A stretch of 64,000 nucleotides of DNA from Thermoproteus uzoniensis 768-20 (lineage in GTDB: Archaea; Thermoproteota; Thermoprotei; Thermoproteales; Thermoproteaceae). Both the position numbers and the translations under genes were made by a program. Location: the NCBI RefSeq assembly GCF_000193375.1, contig NC_015315.1, forward strand, positions 1,806,622 through 1,870,621, in the 5' to 3' direction. Of the stretch, positions 49,965 through 58,915 are shown piece after piece. Below the pieces are notes generated by a model. That model saw nothing but the letters and a program-made list of their open reading frames with translations, had not been told where the DNA came from and did no database searches. How positions within the stretch are numbered: position 1 is the stretch's first letter; each line of letters begins with the position of its first letter.

Positions 49965-52507
49965 ACCCCGGCCTCCACCTCGGCGGCAGCCCTACGGCGT
50001 CTTATAAGTATATAGGCGCCCGCCCCGCCTCCGGCCGCGGCGGCTATAGCTATTAAGGGTATTGGGTTGAGGCTCCATATCGCCGTGTATACGCCGGGCC
50101 CTGTTATGACAACCGTAGGCGAGTTGAAGGACTGACCTCCAGGCGCCTCCCATCCCTTGAACTCGTAGAGCAACGGCGGAGGCGACCAGACCTGCGCGGG
50201 CGTCACCTCCACGGTCATGGCGGAGCCGGCGTCGGCCCAAGTCTGGGATATAGAGGGCGTCCCGAACCTGCTCTGGAACGTGACTTGGTACTGGGTCTTT
50301 GTGGCGTATGTGACGTTCATGGGGCCGTTTACGGCTATTTGGGCCGTAGGCGTCGACGGGCCGGCCTTGCCGTTTATGATCCAGTAGGCGAACGCGGTCC
50401 TGACAGAGCCGGAGGAGTTGAGCACCGCGGGGATGTTGAGGGTGGCGGTGGAGCCCCTATCGAGCCAGGCCGACGGCTTGCCGTTGACGGTGCCGGGGGA
50501 CTTAACAGACACGAGGTACTGGACGGAGTAGACGGGATCTACCGACATGGGGCCCATTACCTGCGCGGTGAAGTTGCCGCTCTCTCCGTTGCTCCACCCT
50601 CTGAAGTAGAGCCGCGTGCCGTTATCGAAGTAGTAGACGCTCGGCGCCGCGAACGCAGCGTAGGAGCCCTGGTCGGCCCAAATAGACTGGGACCCGTTCA
50701 CGGTAGCCGGCCATTTGGTCGTCACCAGGTACTGCAACACGTAATACGCAGTCGTGGTGATGGGATAGGTGGTGACGTACGGGGAATATCCCGAGGCCAC
50801 CGGGTTGCCGAACTGGTCGTATGCTGTTATGTACACAAGGGCCCACCTGGCGGTTGAGTTTATCTGGACCACTGGGGGCGCGCTTATTCTGTAGACGGCT
50901 GTCACCGTCGTGGGGCCGTTTATCTTCACCGCTATGGAGGGCGCCGGTATGTTCACCGGCGTGCCGTTTATCAGCCAGTGGTCCAGCGTCATGTCGGCCG
51001 TGGTGCCCGCGCCGGCGGGCCCTCCGAACATCAAGACCTTGACGCTAGGCTGTGCGGCGTATATGGTGGTGCCAGATGCCCAAGTCGGCCCGCTGACCAG
51101 GCCGGGCGGATTTACGGAAACTCTGTACTGGAGCTGGTAGTAGATAACTATGGGCTGTTGTAGGTTGCCAGTTATCGTCAACGAGACGTTGTTGAGCGGC
51201 GCGCAACGGGACGACTCGGTTAGGTATCTGTACTGCGGGATTATGGACACAGAGCCCACCGGCAATAAGACCTGCGTCGTGTTGGAGACTTTGTAGGTGA
51301 AGGTGGTGCCGCCGGACACCACGTCTATGGTCTCGTTGATGCAGGGCTCCGGGCCCGAGATCTCTATGGTCGCGACCGGATCAACTATCTTAACGGTGCC
51401 TATTGCGAGGCGCTGGAACTTGACCGCGGTCCAAGTCTCGACCGCGACGGTCAAGCCGTCCCAAGAAACCGCTACGCTGGTCACGGGAGCGCCTGCGTCC
51501 CACTCGGCCGCTCTATGGCCGTTCCAGAAGACGACGACCTGTCCGCCGAGCGTCCCCACAACGACTATCGAGCCGTTTCCAGAAACTGCGATGGCTGTGG
51601 GGGCGGAGGGCAATAGAGCTGTGTACCAGAGGGAGCCGCCTCTATACACGTAAAGGATGTCGTAGACGCCGACGGCCAACGTGGAGCCGTCTTGGCTCAC
51701 CGCGGCGGCCACGGCAGGCGTGTTGGTCCCGTACTCGGTTATGGCGCCGGGGGTGAGATCGACGCCGAGAGGCCATATGTATATATGGGGCAACGCGCCC
51801 TTGTAGAACGAGACCGCGTAGGGCGGCCCCTTCGGGTTTACGCCTATGTAGAAGACGGAGCCGTTGAGGCTGGCGAGCTGTGACAGAGAGCCGCCGGAGA
51901 TCTGGTAGAGACCTCCGTTGAACGTGCCCACGTAGAGGGTGTTCCCATCTCTGCTGTACGCTAGATACGTCACGGGCGAGCCTACATTGTATGTCGCTAG
52001 GACGCCCTTCTCGCCTAATACTATCACGCGCCCGCCGACTGTGCCGACGGCTACATCGACGCAGTTGGTCGCTACGGCTGTGATGTTGGCGTTGCTGAGG
52101 CCGTAGGACCACTCCATGTATCCGTAGGGCGTGAAGAGCGAGACTATGGAGTACTTGGCTAGGATGACCGTGATGTAGGAGGCGTTGGTGGTTGCGGGAG
52201 ACGTCGTCGACGGGCGAAGGGCGCTGGTTATTGCCTGCAATAAGGTGTAGAGGAAAGACGTGTTGAGGTAGACCTGGTAGATATACGGCCTGTCGGCCAT
52301 GGCGAGACAGCCGCCGTATGCGTTGGTGGCTATGAGCGGGTAGTGGGCCGGGGTGCTCCAGATAGATCCCCCGTTTTCCGGAACGATATTCACGGAGCCT
52401 TGAGTTGCTTGATAAACTATATCTAAACTCTCTGTACCTAACAAATAGGCGTGGGCCAGCGTTGCTCCTAAGACGATAAGCAATAGTACCGGTATTACCC
52501 CCTTCAT
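49961..52507 (-). CDS. Large surface protein: beta-propeller plus InlB-like repeats
   Basis: The 848-residue protein has a signal peptide (MKGVIPVLLLIVLGATLAHA) and an N-terminal WD40/PQQ-like propeller (e.g. VTYLAYSRDGNTLYVGTFNG, VSQDGSTLAVGVYDILYVYR, residues about 120-370). The C-terminal half carries divergent repeats of the Flg_new_2/InlB B type (YQLQYRVSVNPPGLVSGPTW; GPMNVTYATKTQYQVTF). It ends in a membrane anchor and RRRRAAAEVEAGV. It is probably an envelope-attached exported protein of unknown ligand. Confidence 0.83.
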   Translation of the reverse strand: MKGVIPVLLLIVLGATLAHAYLLGTESLDIVYQATQGSVNIVPENGGSIWSTPAHYPLIATNAYGGCLAMADRPYIYQVYLNTSFLYTLLQAITSALRPSTTSPATTNASYITVILAKYSIVSLFTPYGYMEWSYGLSNANITAVATNCVDVAVGTVGGRVIVLGEKGVLATYNVGSPVTYLAYSRDGNTLYVGTFNGGLYQISGGSLSQLASLNGSVFYIGVNPKGPPYAVSFYKGALPHIYIWPLGVDLTPGAITEYGTNTPAVAAAVSQDGSTLAVGVYDILYVYRGGSLWYTALLPSAPTAIAVSGNGSIVVVGTLGGQVVVFWNGHRAAEWDAGAPVTSVAVSWDGLTVAVETWTAVKFQRLAIGTVKIVDPVATIEISGPEPCINETIDVVSGGTTFTYKVSNTTQVLLPVGSVSIIPQYRYLTESSRCAPLNNVSLTITGNLQQPIVIYYQLQYRVSVNPPGLVSGPTWASGTTIYAAQPSVKVLMFGGPAGAGTTADMTLDHWLINGTPVNIPAPSIAVKINGPTTVTAVYRISAPPVVQINSTARWALVYITAYDQFGNPVASGYSPYVTTYPITTTAYYVLQYLVTTKWPATVNGSQSIWADQGSYAAFAAPSVYYFDNGTRLYFRGWSNGESGNFTAQVMGPMSVDPVYSVQYLVSVKSPGTVNGKPSAWLDRGSTATLNIPAVLNSSGSVRTAFAYWIINGKAGPSTPTAQIAVNGPMNVTYATKTQYQVTFQSRFGTPSISQTWADAGSAMTVEVTPAQVWSPPPLLYEFKGWEAPGGQSFNSPTVVITGPGVYTAIWSLNPIPLIAIAAAAGGGAGAYILIRRRRAAAEVEAGV

Positions 52508-52566
52508 GCCCCTCTCCGCGACCTCTAATATATACTTTACGTTTTACCGACTATGCGAGAGCCGGC

Positions 52567-53694
52567 TCAGGCCTTAAGCCTCTCCACGTACGGCGAGAGC
52601 AGGCGCGAGAGGCCCTCTGTCAGCGACGAGGCGTACTGGTCCACGAGGCTGAGCTCTATCAAGGCGCCTAGATCCGCCTCGGAGAAGCCCCTGGCCCTTA
52701 GATAGAAGGCTTTCTCCTCGTCCAGAGAGGCGTCGGCCGCCGAGTGTCTGGCGCCCTCGACGTCTCCCGTGTCTATGTAGAGGATCGGCTGGGTTATGGC
52801 CACGGCAGTCTTAGACGCTATGTAGGTGACGCCCTCGGCTATGCTCTCGCTCCACCTCCCCCTCTTGGTGATCCTGCCCAAGGCCCTCTGGACAACCCAC
52901 GACTCGTCCTTGGCTATGGCGACAAGCCTCACCCTCCCCCTCCCATACTCGCCGTCGTTGACCGCCGAGACGTAGTGGTGCACCCGCGACCTCCCCTTGC
53001 CCACCTCAAGCCCCACGACGTCGACGGAGGACTTAGTCCCCTCGACTATATATTCCTCAATTAGGCTGTTCATGGAGCCCAAGGCCGCCAGCGGCCGCGC
53101 GACCACCGACGCGTTGCTTCTGACCAACATACGCGACAGCACGTAGTGCGGCCCTCCGCCGGAGATCGAGGCGAACGCTATGTTGATCGAGGCCCCATCG
53201 CCCACAGCCCCCTCTATCAGGGCGGAGTTGAGGACGTCGCCCTCGCTCTCGGCTATCACCGAGACGTCGCCCGCGAAGCCGTCGGCGAAGTCGAGCACGA
53301 TATAGGCCGCCGAAAAGGCCCGGTCGCCACGCGCCGAGATCCGGACGGCTATGGGCGCCTCGGGGGTTCCCGAAAACCGTATATGGACCACCTCGGGCAC
53401 TCTGGAGGCCACGGCGGCGTTCATCTTGCTATCCAGCTGGATAAGCTTCAAGGGGGCCTCGTCGACGGCCTCGACCTCGACGCCCCTACAAGGCCCAGCC
53501 CCCGCGTATCGCCCGTTCAACACGAGGATCTCACAAGGCGCGGCCTTGCCCGATATAGGCGGCGGCTCGGCGCCGTAGCCCTCGTACTTAGTCCAGTCTA
53601 CGTAGTGCTTTACGCCCGGAGAGTCCGCCATTTCTTGGTAGGGCAACTTCGCCTCCAGTTGTCGCGCGAGCGGTTTCAGCTCGGAGAGCTTCAC
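52567..53694 (-). CDS. SufB/SufD family Fe-S assembly protein
   Basis: From GTG 53694 the protein is 375 residues, starting MKLSELKPLARQLEAKLPYQ. The C-terminal ILYIDTGDVEGARHSAADAS with YLRARGFSEADLGALIELS is the SufB/D hallmark. The beta-helical core (SISGGGPHYVLSRMLV) matches as well. SufC, its normal ATPase partner, is not in this window. An A/T-rich ttttattaat block shared with the divergent Nudix gene lies just upstream. I cannot separate SufB from SufD. Confidence 0.85.
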   Translation of the reverse strand: MKLSELKPLARQLEAKLPYQEMADSPGVKHYVDWTKYEGYGAEPPPISGKAAPCEILVLNGRYAGAGPCRGVEVEAVDEAPLKLIQLDSKMNAAVASRVPEVVHIRFSGTPEAPIAVRISARGDRAFSAAYIVLDFADGFAGDVSVIAESEGDVLNSALIEGAVGDGASINIAFASISGGGPHYVLSRMLVRSNASVVARPLAALGSMNSLIEEYIVEGTKSSVDVVGLEVGKGRSRVHHYVSAVNDGEYGRGRVRLVAIAKDESWVVQRALGRITKRGRWSESIAEGVTYIASKTAVAITQPILYIDTGDVEGARHSAADASLDEEKAFYLRARGFSEADLGALIELSLVDQYASSLTEGLSRLLSPYVERLKA

Positions 53695-53730
53695 GGCATT
53701 AACGATTTCTATTAATAAAATGGGAGAGGT

Positions 53731-54141
53731 GTGGAGGTCTCGGCCGGCGCTGTGGTGTTCTACGACGGCGGCGGGGAGGTGGAGTATCTCTTGTTGCTCT
53801 ATCCGGGGGGCCATTGGGATTTTCCCAAAGGCAATATAGAGCCCGGCGAGGCGCCCGAGCAGACGGCCTTGAGGGAGATAAAGGAGGAGACGGGCCTCGA
53901 CGTGGAGCTGGTGCCCGGGTTCCGGAGGGAGATAGAGTATTTCTACTACAGAGAGGGGAGGAGGGTGAGGAAGAAGGTTATATATTTCCTGGCGAGAGCC
54001 CGGAGCAAGGACGTCAAGATCTCGTGGGAGCACAAAGGATATGTATGGTTGCCGTTCGGCCAGGCGCTGGCCAGGACGACGTTCGAAAACTCGCGGAGGG
54101 TGCTGGCGGATGCGCATAATTTTTTAAGGGGGAAGAGGTAG
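53731..54141 (+). CDS. Nudix hydrolase
   Basis: The 136-residue enzyme has the full Nudix box GNIEPGEAPEQTALREIKEE continuing to TGL. It begins VEVSAGAVVFYDGGGEVEYL and resembles Ap4A-type pyrophosphohydrolases. It would hydrolyse a nucleoside diphosphate linked to another moiety. GTG start, divergent from the SufB/D gene. The hemerythrin gene starts 2 bases after its stop. Confidence 0.92.
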   Translation: MEVSAGAVVFYDGGGEVEYLLLLYPGGHWDFPKGNIEPGEAPEQTALREIKEETGLDVELVPGFRREIEYFYYREGRRVRKKVIYFLARARSKDVKISWEHKGYVWLPFGQALARTTFENSRRVLADAHNFLRGKR

Positions 54142-54143
54142 GC

Positions 54144-54563
54144 GTGGATCTGATAACGCTCCTCAAGATAGAGCACGCGGTCTTCAAGGTCCGTTTCTCT
54201 CTCATGTATAGGCTTCCCGACGACGCCTTCTGGGACGAGTTCTCGGCCCTACACCGCTTCGTGGTGGACGTTCACGCGAGGGCCGAGGATCTCTACGTAT
54301 TTCCGTTGTTTCCCGAGAAGGAGATACATCCCTACGCGGCCGATCATAAATTGATACAATCTCTCGGGGACTATATACTGAGGGAGAAGGATAGGCGGCG
54401 TTTCGAGAGGTACGTCTCTGTGGTCACGTACCACAACGACCACGAAGAGCTCGAGGTGTTTCCGAAGGTCGGTAGGCATATCCCCGTGGCCCTAGACGTG
54501 ATAGAGAAATACGGCGCAGAGAACTACGTGAAGCTCGTCGGGCTGGACCCCCGCCGGTTCTAG
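54144..54563 (+). CDS. Hemerythrin-like (HHE) protein
   Basis: The 139-residue helical bundle has His11, His37, His44 and Glu48 in LHRFVVDVHARAEDL, His68 in YAADHKLI, and the NDHEELEVFP motif (His100, Glu104). This set fits a di-iron site. It could sense or carry oxygen or act in iron and redox handling. It directly follows the Nudix gene and overlaps the next, convergent gene by four bases. Confidence 0.87.
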   Translation: MDLITLLKIEHAVFKVRFSLMYRLPDDAFWDEFSALHRFVVDVHARAEDLYVFPLFPEKEIHPYAADHKLIQSLGDYILREKDRRRFERYVSVVTYHNDHEELEVFPKVGRHIPVALDVIEKYGAENYVKLVGLDPRRF

Positions 54564-55054
54564 GCCTCCTCGACGCTGTAGATCTGGCCCGCCAGAGCCG
54601 AGAGGACGGCGCAGTCGCGCGTCATGGCCTCCCACAGCTTGCTCTCGAGCTGGGCCAGCCTGGTTCCCTCCTCCGGCATATAGCGGAGGAGCGCCTTGGC
54701 GAGGGCCGCCGCCTTGGCCAAAGGCTCCGGACACCCCAGCCCTCTATTTGCCTGTAAAGATCCGGCGCCTCCCAGCCTCGCCACGACGTCGTCCGGCACC
54801 TCAGCCGCCACGGCAACGAACGCGGCCGGATCGTCCAGGGCCTCCCTCGCCTTTCTGACAGTGCTGTCGAGCTCCTCCGCGGCCTTCATGAGCATCTCGA
54901 AGTTGTGTTGGCCGAGGGCCTTTCGGAGCGCCGAGAAGAAGGCGGCCTCGTCTGACATAAGCCGCTCCGGCTTCATACCCATGGCCTTCAACTTGGTCAG
55001 TATCATAGCCCTCGTCGACTCGTCGAGGTAGGCCAAGAACATGGCTGGTTTCAC
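54560..55054 (-). CDS. Helical protein of unknown function
   Basis: The 164-residue, mostly helical protein (KPAMFLAYLDESTRAMILTK...) has a GTG start supported by atataaattt about 22-28 bases upstream. It contains two cysteines near the C-terminus (RGLGCPEPL and RDCAVLS). I recognise no family. It overlaps the hemerythrin gene by four bases at its 3' end. Confidence 0.7.
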   Translation of the reverse strand: MKPAMFLAYLDESTRAMILTKLKAMGMKPERLMSDEAAFFSALRKALGQHNFEMLMKAAEELDSTVRKAREALDDPAAFVAVAAEVPDDVVARLGGAGSLQANRGLGCPEPLAKAAALAKALLRYMPEEGTRLAQLESKLWEAMTRDCAVLSALAGQIYSVEEA

Positions 55055-55100
55055 TAAAGCCGACGCGAGGCTCCAAATTTATATCTTAATGTTGGACGTA

Positions 55101-56468
55101 TTATGAAAGCGCGGCGTCGGCCTCGCGCTCGTTCAGCATAAACACGTCGAGTAGCCATCTGCGGAGGTCGTCCCTATACCTCTCCTTGAAGTTGCGGTCG
55201 GCCGACCTGAGCTCCTTAAGCGAGCAGAGCCTAACGCCGCCCGCGTAGAAGCACCTCTCGTCGTTGAGCCTTAACCGTTCGGCGTGTTCAGCGCGCCAGG
55301 ACTCTCTGATAAGCGCGGTCAAAGCCGCTAAGGCGTTCATGTATATGTCGTGCGCCTTATAGGCGGAGCCGTAGGGGCTGAAATAGGAATGGACCTCGCC
55401 GGCCGGCCCCAGCTTGGTCGCTTGATAATAGAAGTGGTCGCTTGTCGAGAGGAGCCTCCACAGCCGCAAGACGTCCCCGCCTATGGCCTTGGCGTAGGGG
55501 TACAGCCACTTGAGCGTAGCGAAGGCGTTGCGTTGCAGTTCGTTGCCCAGCCACGCCGAGAGGTCCCTCTCGTCGGCCCAGCTTATTGTGGCCCAGGGAG
55601 GGACGTCGAAGACGTCCCTAGGCGCGTGCCTCGCGGCGGCCTCCGACACGGTGGCGAACCTCAACCTCGGCCTCCGCGCGATCTCCCGCGGGAGCCACCG
55701 CAGGAACTCGTGGATGCCCGACTCAGGCCAGTGGTGTTCGCCGAAAGTCTCGTAGTCGACCGCTATGAGCACGAGATCTCCCTGGACTGCCTCGAGCCAC
55801 GAGGCGTACTTGTCCGCCGTCAAGGGCCATTGATCCCACCACCGCGCGCCGAATCTGAAGCCCACGTCGTCGCTCAGCCTGTAGTTCCTCGTGAGGACGC
55901 GGACGTCGCACCCCCAGGCCCTATAGACGTAGTTGGGCGATCTCCAGCTCAAGACCCAGTCGGCGCCCTCGGTGATTACAGTCCTAAACCCCATCTGGCC
56001 CAGGCGGCAAGCTATGTCGTTGTTGTACATGAACTCGGTGTTCTCGGCGGCGGCCGGCCTATAGCCTATCAACTCCTCTACGGCCTTTGCCTGCATCTTG
56101 ACCTGCTCCTCGAACTCCTCGACGTCGACGAACCAAGCCAAGCTGTGGTAATAGGTCTGGGCGACGAACTCGAAGCCTCTCGACGCCAGCTCGCGGAAGA
56201 GCTCCAGGACGTCCGGCGCCTTCTCGCGCATCTGCTCCAGCGCCAGGCCGCTTATGCTGAAGGTTGCCCTAAAACCGACCTCCTTGGCGGCCTCCAAGAC
56301 TATTTCGGTGGCCTTTCTGTAGACGCGCTCGGCCACCCGCGAGAATATGGCCGAGTCCAGCTCGGGGTAGAACATTTCCCGGAACGACGGGATTCGGGGA
56401 AAGACCTTGTATAGGTCGGGCCTCAGCCTGTAGGGCTGGTGCACCTCGAAAAACAACACCACGTCCAT
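55101..56468 (-). CDS. GH57 family alpha-glucan hydrolase
   Basis: The 455-residue protein shows the GH57 conserved regions: FFEVHQPYRLRP (HQP), FSISGLALEQM, PAAAENTEFMYNND (nucleophile Glu) and VAVDYETFGEHHW-type DYETFGEHH (acid/base Asp). It resembles the MJ1611-type alpha-amylases of archaea. It has no signal peptide, so it probably acts on intracellular glycogen or maltodextrins. It fits glgA and the phosphorylase in this window. Confidence 0.93.
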   Translation of the reverse strand: MDVVLFFEVHQPYRLRPDLYKVFPRIPSFREMFYPELDSAIFSRVAERVYRKATEIVLEAAKEVGFRATFSISGLALEQMREKAPDVLELFRELASRGFEFVAQTYYHSLAWFVDVEEFEEQVKMQAKAVEELIGYRPAAAENTEFMYNNDIACRLGQMGFRTVITEGADWVLSWRSPNYVYRAWGCDVRVLTRNYRLSDDVGFRFGARWWDQWPLTADKYASWLEAVQGDLVLIAVDYETFGEHHWPESGIHEFLRWLPREIARRPRLRFATVSEAAARHAPRDVFDVPPWATISWADERDLSAWLGNELQRNAFATLKWLYPYAKAIGGDVLRLWRLLSTSDHFYYQATKLGPAGEVHSYFSPYGSAYKAHDIYMNALAALTALIRESWRAEHAERLRLNDERCFYAGGVRLCSLKELRSADRNFKERYRDDLRRWLLDVFMLNEREADAALS

Positions 56469-56701
56469 TGCCTAGATCCACCGCCACCACTTAATAACAA
56501 TACAGCCACCTCCCTCCAAGGCCTTGCCTGAGGAGTCCCGGCCAAGCCGCATGGCTTTGGCGCCCCACATCGCGTGCAAGATTTGTGAGGCCGCAACTCG
56601 GCCGGCGTTTCGCAAGCCGGCGTTGTTCAGCGGCGTCGGTGTTAGGGCTCCGCGGAGCGCGGTCCGGCTTAAGGCTTAAAATTGCTAATTCTAAATTGCA
56701 C
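56469..56701 (+). other. 233-base intergenic stretch, nothing clear
   Basis: I see no gene here. It is GC-rich with a short hairpin (CTCCGCGGAG near 56650) and ends with ttaaaattg, which stands 21-28 bases before the GTG of the next antitoxin and is its likely TATA element. Confidence 0.35.
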
Positions 56702-56896
56702 GTGGGCACCACAATTACGATTTCCCGCGAGACTAAGGCGTTGTTGGAGGCTTTGAAGGGTGATAAGACGTGGGACGAGTTTCTGCGCGAGATGGCCGAG
56801 GAGATAATGAGGAGGCGTAGGGAAGAGGCGAAGAGGGAGCTGGCGCGGTTGCTGGAGGCGGAGGAAGTCGAGAGAGCTAAATGGTCAAGGTACTAG
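56702..56896 (+). CDS. vapB: VapB-type antitoxin
   Basis: The 64-residue protein (MGTTITISRETKALLEALKG) matches short archaeal VapB antitoxins: a beta strand then basic helices, with an acidic-basic tail (RLLEAEEVERAKWSRY-like end). The GTG start follows an A/T-rich block at TATA distance. It overlaps the PIN toxin gene by 16 bases. Confidence 0.85.
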   Translation: MGTTITISRETKALLEALKGDKTWDEFLREMAEEIMRRRREEAKRELARLLEAEEVERAKWSRY

Positions 56897-57258
56897 TAGA
56901 TACCGACGTCGTAATAGACTGCGTAAAGGGCCGGCTTGAGCTCGGTGAGGGTGTATACTACATCTCGGAGATCACCCTATACGAGCTCCTCAGAGGATTT
57001 ACAGATATTGAAAGAGCGAAGAGGTTGCTGGAGGACATATTCTTGGTGGTCTGGAACGACAACTCTATATTGCTGAGAGCCGCGGAGATCTATAGAGAGC
57101 TGAGGCGACGCGGCGTCACCATAAGCGACGCCGACATTCTGATAGGGGCGACGGCCATAGCGAAAAACATGCCGCTCTGGACTAGAAACGTGAAGCACTT
57201 CACCCCTCTAGCGGAGTTCGGCCTCAAGCTCTACAGAGAAGGCCCCAGACCGCCGTAA
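56881..57258 (+). CDS. vapC: PIN-domain toxin (VapC)
   Basis: The 125-residue protein opens with VKVLVDTDVVIDCVKG (Asp7, Asp9) and has EITLYELLRGF and ISDADILIGATA with the second acid cluster, then LWTRNVKHF. This is the classic VapC layout. Third VapBC pair of the window. Confidence 0.9.
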   Translation: MVKVLVDTDVVIDCVKGRLELGEGVYYISEITLYELLRGFTDIERAKRLLEDIFLVVWNDNSILLRAAEIYRELRRRGVTISDADILIGATAIAKNMPLWTRNVKHFTPLAEFGLKLYREGPRPP

Positions 57259-57394
57259 CGCGACCCCGCCGTAGATCCCCGCGGGCAGGGTTGCATCTCT
57301 CTTACTGCAGTGGGCTGAGCGGCGGTCGGGGCGGGGCGATGCGCCGGGCGTCCATAGGAATCGACGTGCGGTAGGGAGTTGCGGGGACGCCGCC

Positions 57395-58852
57395 CTAGCC
57401 GATATAGCCGTAGTCGCGGAATAGCCTATCCATCGAGTAGTACTCGCTGAAGGTCTTGTAGGCGTTGTACGCTATCTGCCAGTAGCTTCCGTTGCTTAAG
57501 GCGTCGAGAGCCTCCTCAACCTTGCGCTTGAACTCGTCGTATTCCTTCTCCAGCTCGGGCGAATCGAGCGGCAGAAGCCTCCTCCTATCCTCGCCAAAAA
57601 GCCAGCCGTTGAACCTGTCCCTCACCACTTCCTCTACGGCGCCGTCTCTCGAGGCGACCGGCGGTATTCCGTTGATCCCAGCCTTCATGAAGGAAGTGCC
57701 CGACGCCTCCCAGCCGGAGAACGGCGTGAAGGTGAACACGTCGGAGGCCCACACGATATATCTGGCCTTCTCCACGTGCAAGTCGGGTATGTACACTACG
57801 TTAGGCCTAGACGAGGCGAGCCGTTTGAACTCCGCCATCATCCTCACGCCGAAGTCGTCGTTCGGGTGGGCCCTGCCGCCGAGTATGAAGAAGACGTCGG
57901 TGTCGAGGTCCTCGACCAGTTGCGCTATGAAGTGGGGCCTCTTGTAGCGCGTTAGCCTCCTGGCCCACACGACGACCGGCTTGTCCGTCTTGATGCCCAA
58001 CGCCTTGAGGGCCTCGGCCTTGGCCTTGGCCCTAGCCGCCTTCAGCTCGTCGGGGCTCTTCACGTCGGAGAGGGCCGGGTGCCTCCACCGCGGTATCTCC
58101 ACGGCGTTGGTGACCGCCCTTATCTTCGCGGCGTGGTGGGGGAACGTGGACAGCGCGAAGTCCAGCATCTTCTTGGAGACCACTATGCCTTCCTTGCTCA
58201 TGGCCAAGCCTATCTCGGTCAACACGACGGGGTTCATGGCGAACTCGTAGCCGAACTCCTGCTTGAAGAACCGGTTGGGGAACGTGGGGTGGCCCCAAGG
58301 CGCCGGCGTGTGTATGACCAGCCTATAGCTCGCGCCGGGCCTCACGAGCGGGACCAACGCCGTGTAGGCCTCCTGCAAGTCGAAGTACTTGACCTTGTCC
58401 CAGCCTATGTGCTTGTCGACGTAGCGCACCGCGGCCTTCGCCAAGATTACGTACTTCCTAAACCTCTCGAGGTCTGTGGACTCCACGTAGAGCCTCTCGG
58501 CCGCCTTGACGGCCCAGTCGGGCCTGAGGGGCTTGACGAAGGCGGCGGTGGCCGTGTTGAGCTGGTAGAGGTACAGCCCGATCTCGACGTCCTCCCCGCC
58601 GACCTCGATCCAACACGTGCCGGCCGGCTTGAGCGACTTCAAGAAATCGGTCTGGGGCTCTCCCTCGGGCACCAGCTGGCCGTTCTCCTCCCTATAGCGG
58701 ACGTAGCCCTTGTCGTAGAGCAGAGTGATGACGGTGTAGGGCACTCCGAGCCTCGCCGCGGCGTAGAACTTGTCTCCCTCCAACACGCCGAGCCCCCCTG
58801 CGTAGTTCTTGCTCCCGTCCAGCGCCAGCTCGGGCGCCACCGAGACTATCAC
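57395..58852 (-). CDS. glgP: Alpha-glucan (glycogen) phosphorylase, GT35
   Basis: From GTG 58852 the protein is 485 residues. Its N-terminus YAGGLGVLEGDKFYAAARLG is the GT35 entry motif; it has VVWARRLTRYKRP and FTPFSGWEASGTSFMKAGIN, in which the PLP-binding Lys sits in the conserved place (about residue 390). The short archaeal form lacks the regulatory N-terminal region. It releases glucose 1-phosphate from glycogen. The frame is open much further upstream, but the TATA box at 58874 fixes the start. Divergent from the aldehyde oxidoreductase gene. Confidence 0.88.
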   Translation of the reverse strand: MIVSVAPELALDGSKNYAGGLGVLEGDKFYAAARLGVPYTVITLLYDKGYVRYREENGQLVPEGEPQTDFLKSLKPAGTCWIEVGGEDVEIGLYLYQLNTATAAFVKPLRPDWAVKAAERLYVESTDLERFRKYVILAKAAVRYVDKHIGWDKVKYFDLQEAYTALVPLVRPGASYRLVIHTPAPWGHPTFPNRFFKQEFGYEFAMNPVVLTEIGLAMSKEGIVVSKKMLDFALSTFPHHAAKIRAVTNAVEIPRWRHPALSDVKSPDELKAARAKAKAEALKALGIKTDKPVVVWARRLTRYKRPHFIAQLVEDLDTDVFFILGGRAHPNDDFGVRMMAEFKRLASSRPNVVYIPDLHVEKARYIVWASDVFTFTPFSGWEASGTSFMKAGINGIPPVASRDGAVEEVVRDRFNGWLFGEDRRRLLPLDSPELEKEYDEFKRKVEEALDALSNGSYWQIAYNAYKTFSEYYSMDRLFRDYGYIG

Positions 58853-58873
58853 AAGCCGCTGGAAGAAGCCCCC

Positions 58874-58897
58874 CTTATAAACTTCATGCTTTAAAAG
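58874..58897. promoter_or_regulatory. Divergent promoters of glgP and the AOR gene
   Basis: Two TATA-like boxes lie 14 bases apart: cttataaa (58874-58881) for the minus-strand phosphorylase (start 58852) and ctttaaaagg (58888-58897) for the plus-strand oxidoreductase (start 58916). Each is about 20-24 bases from its start codon. The only intervening bases separate the two boxes, so one protein bound here could affect both genes. Confidence 0.6.
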
Positions 58898-58915
58898 GTG
58901 TAATTGGGTTGACCC

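Noticed and set aside
53695-54117. N-terminal extension of the SufB/D protein
   Set aside because: It is antisense to the well-supported Nudix gene and crosses the shared promoter.
56469-57394. Possible CRISPR array or insertion sequence near the third VapBC pair
   Set aside because: No regular repeats, terminal inverted repeats or transposase-like reading frame are present; no CRISPR array was seen anywhere in the window.
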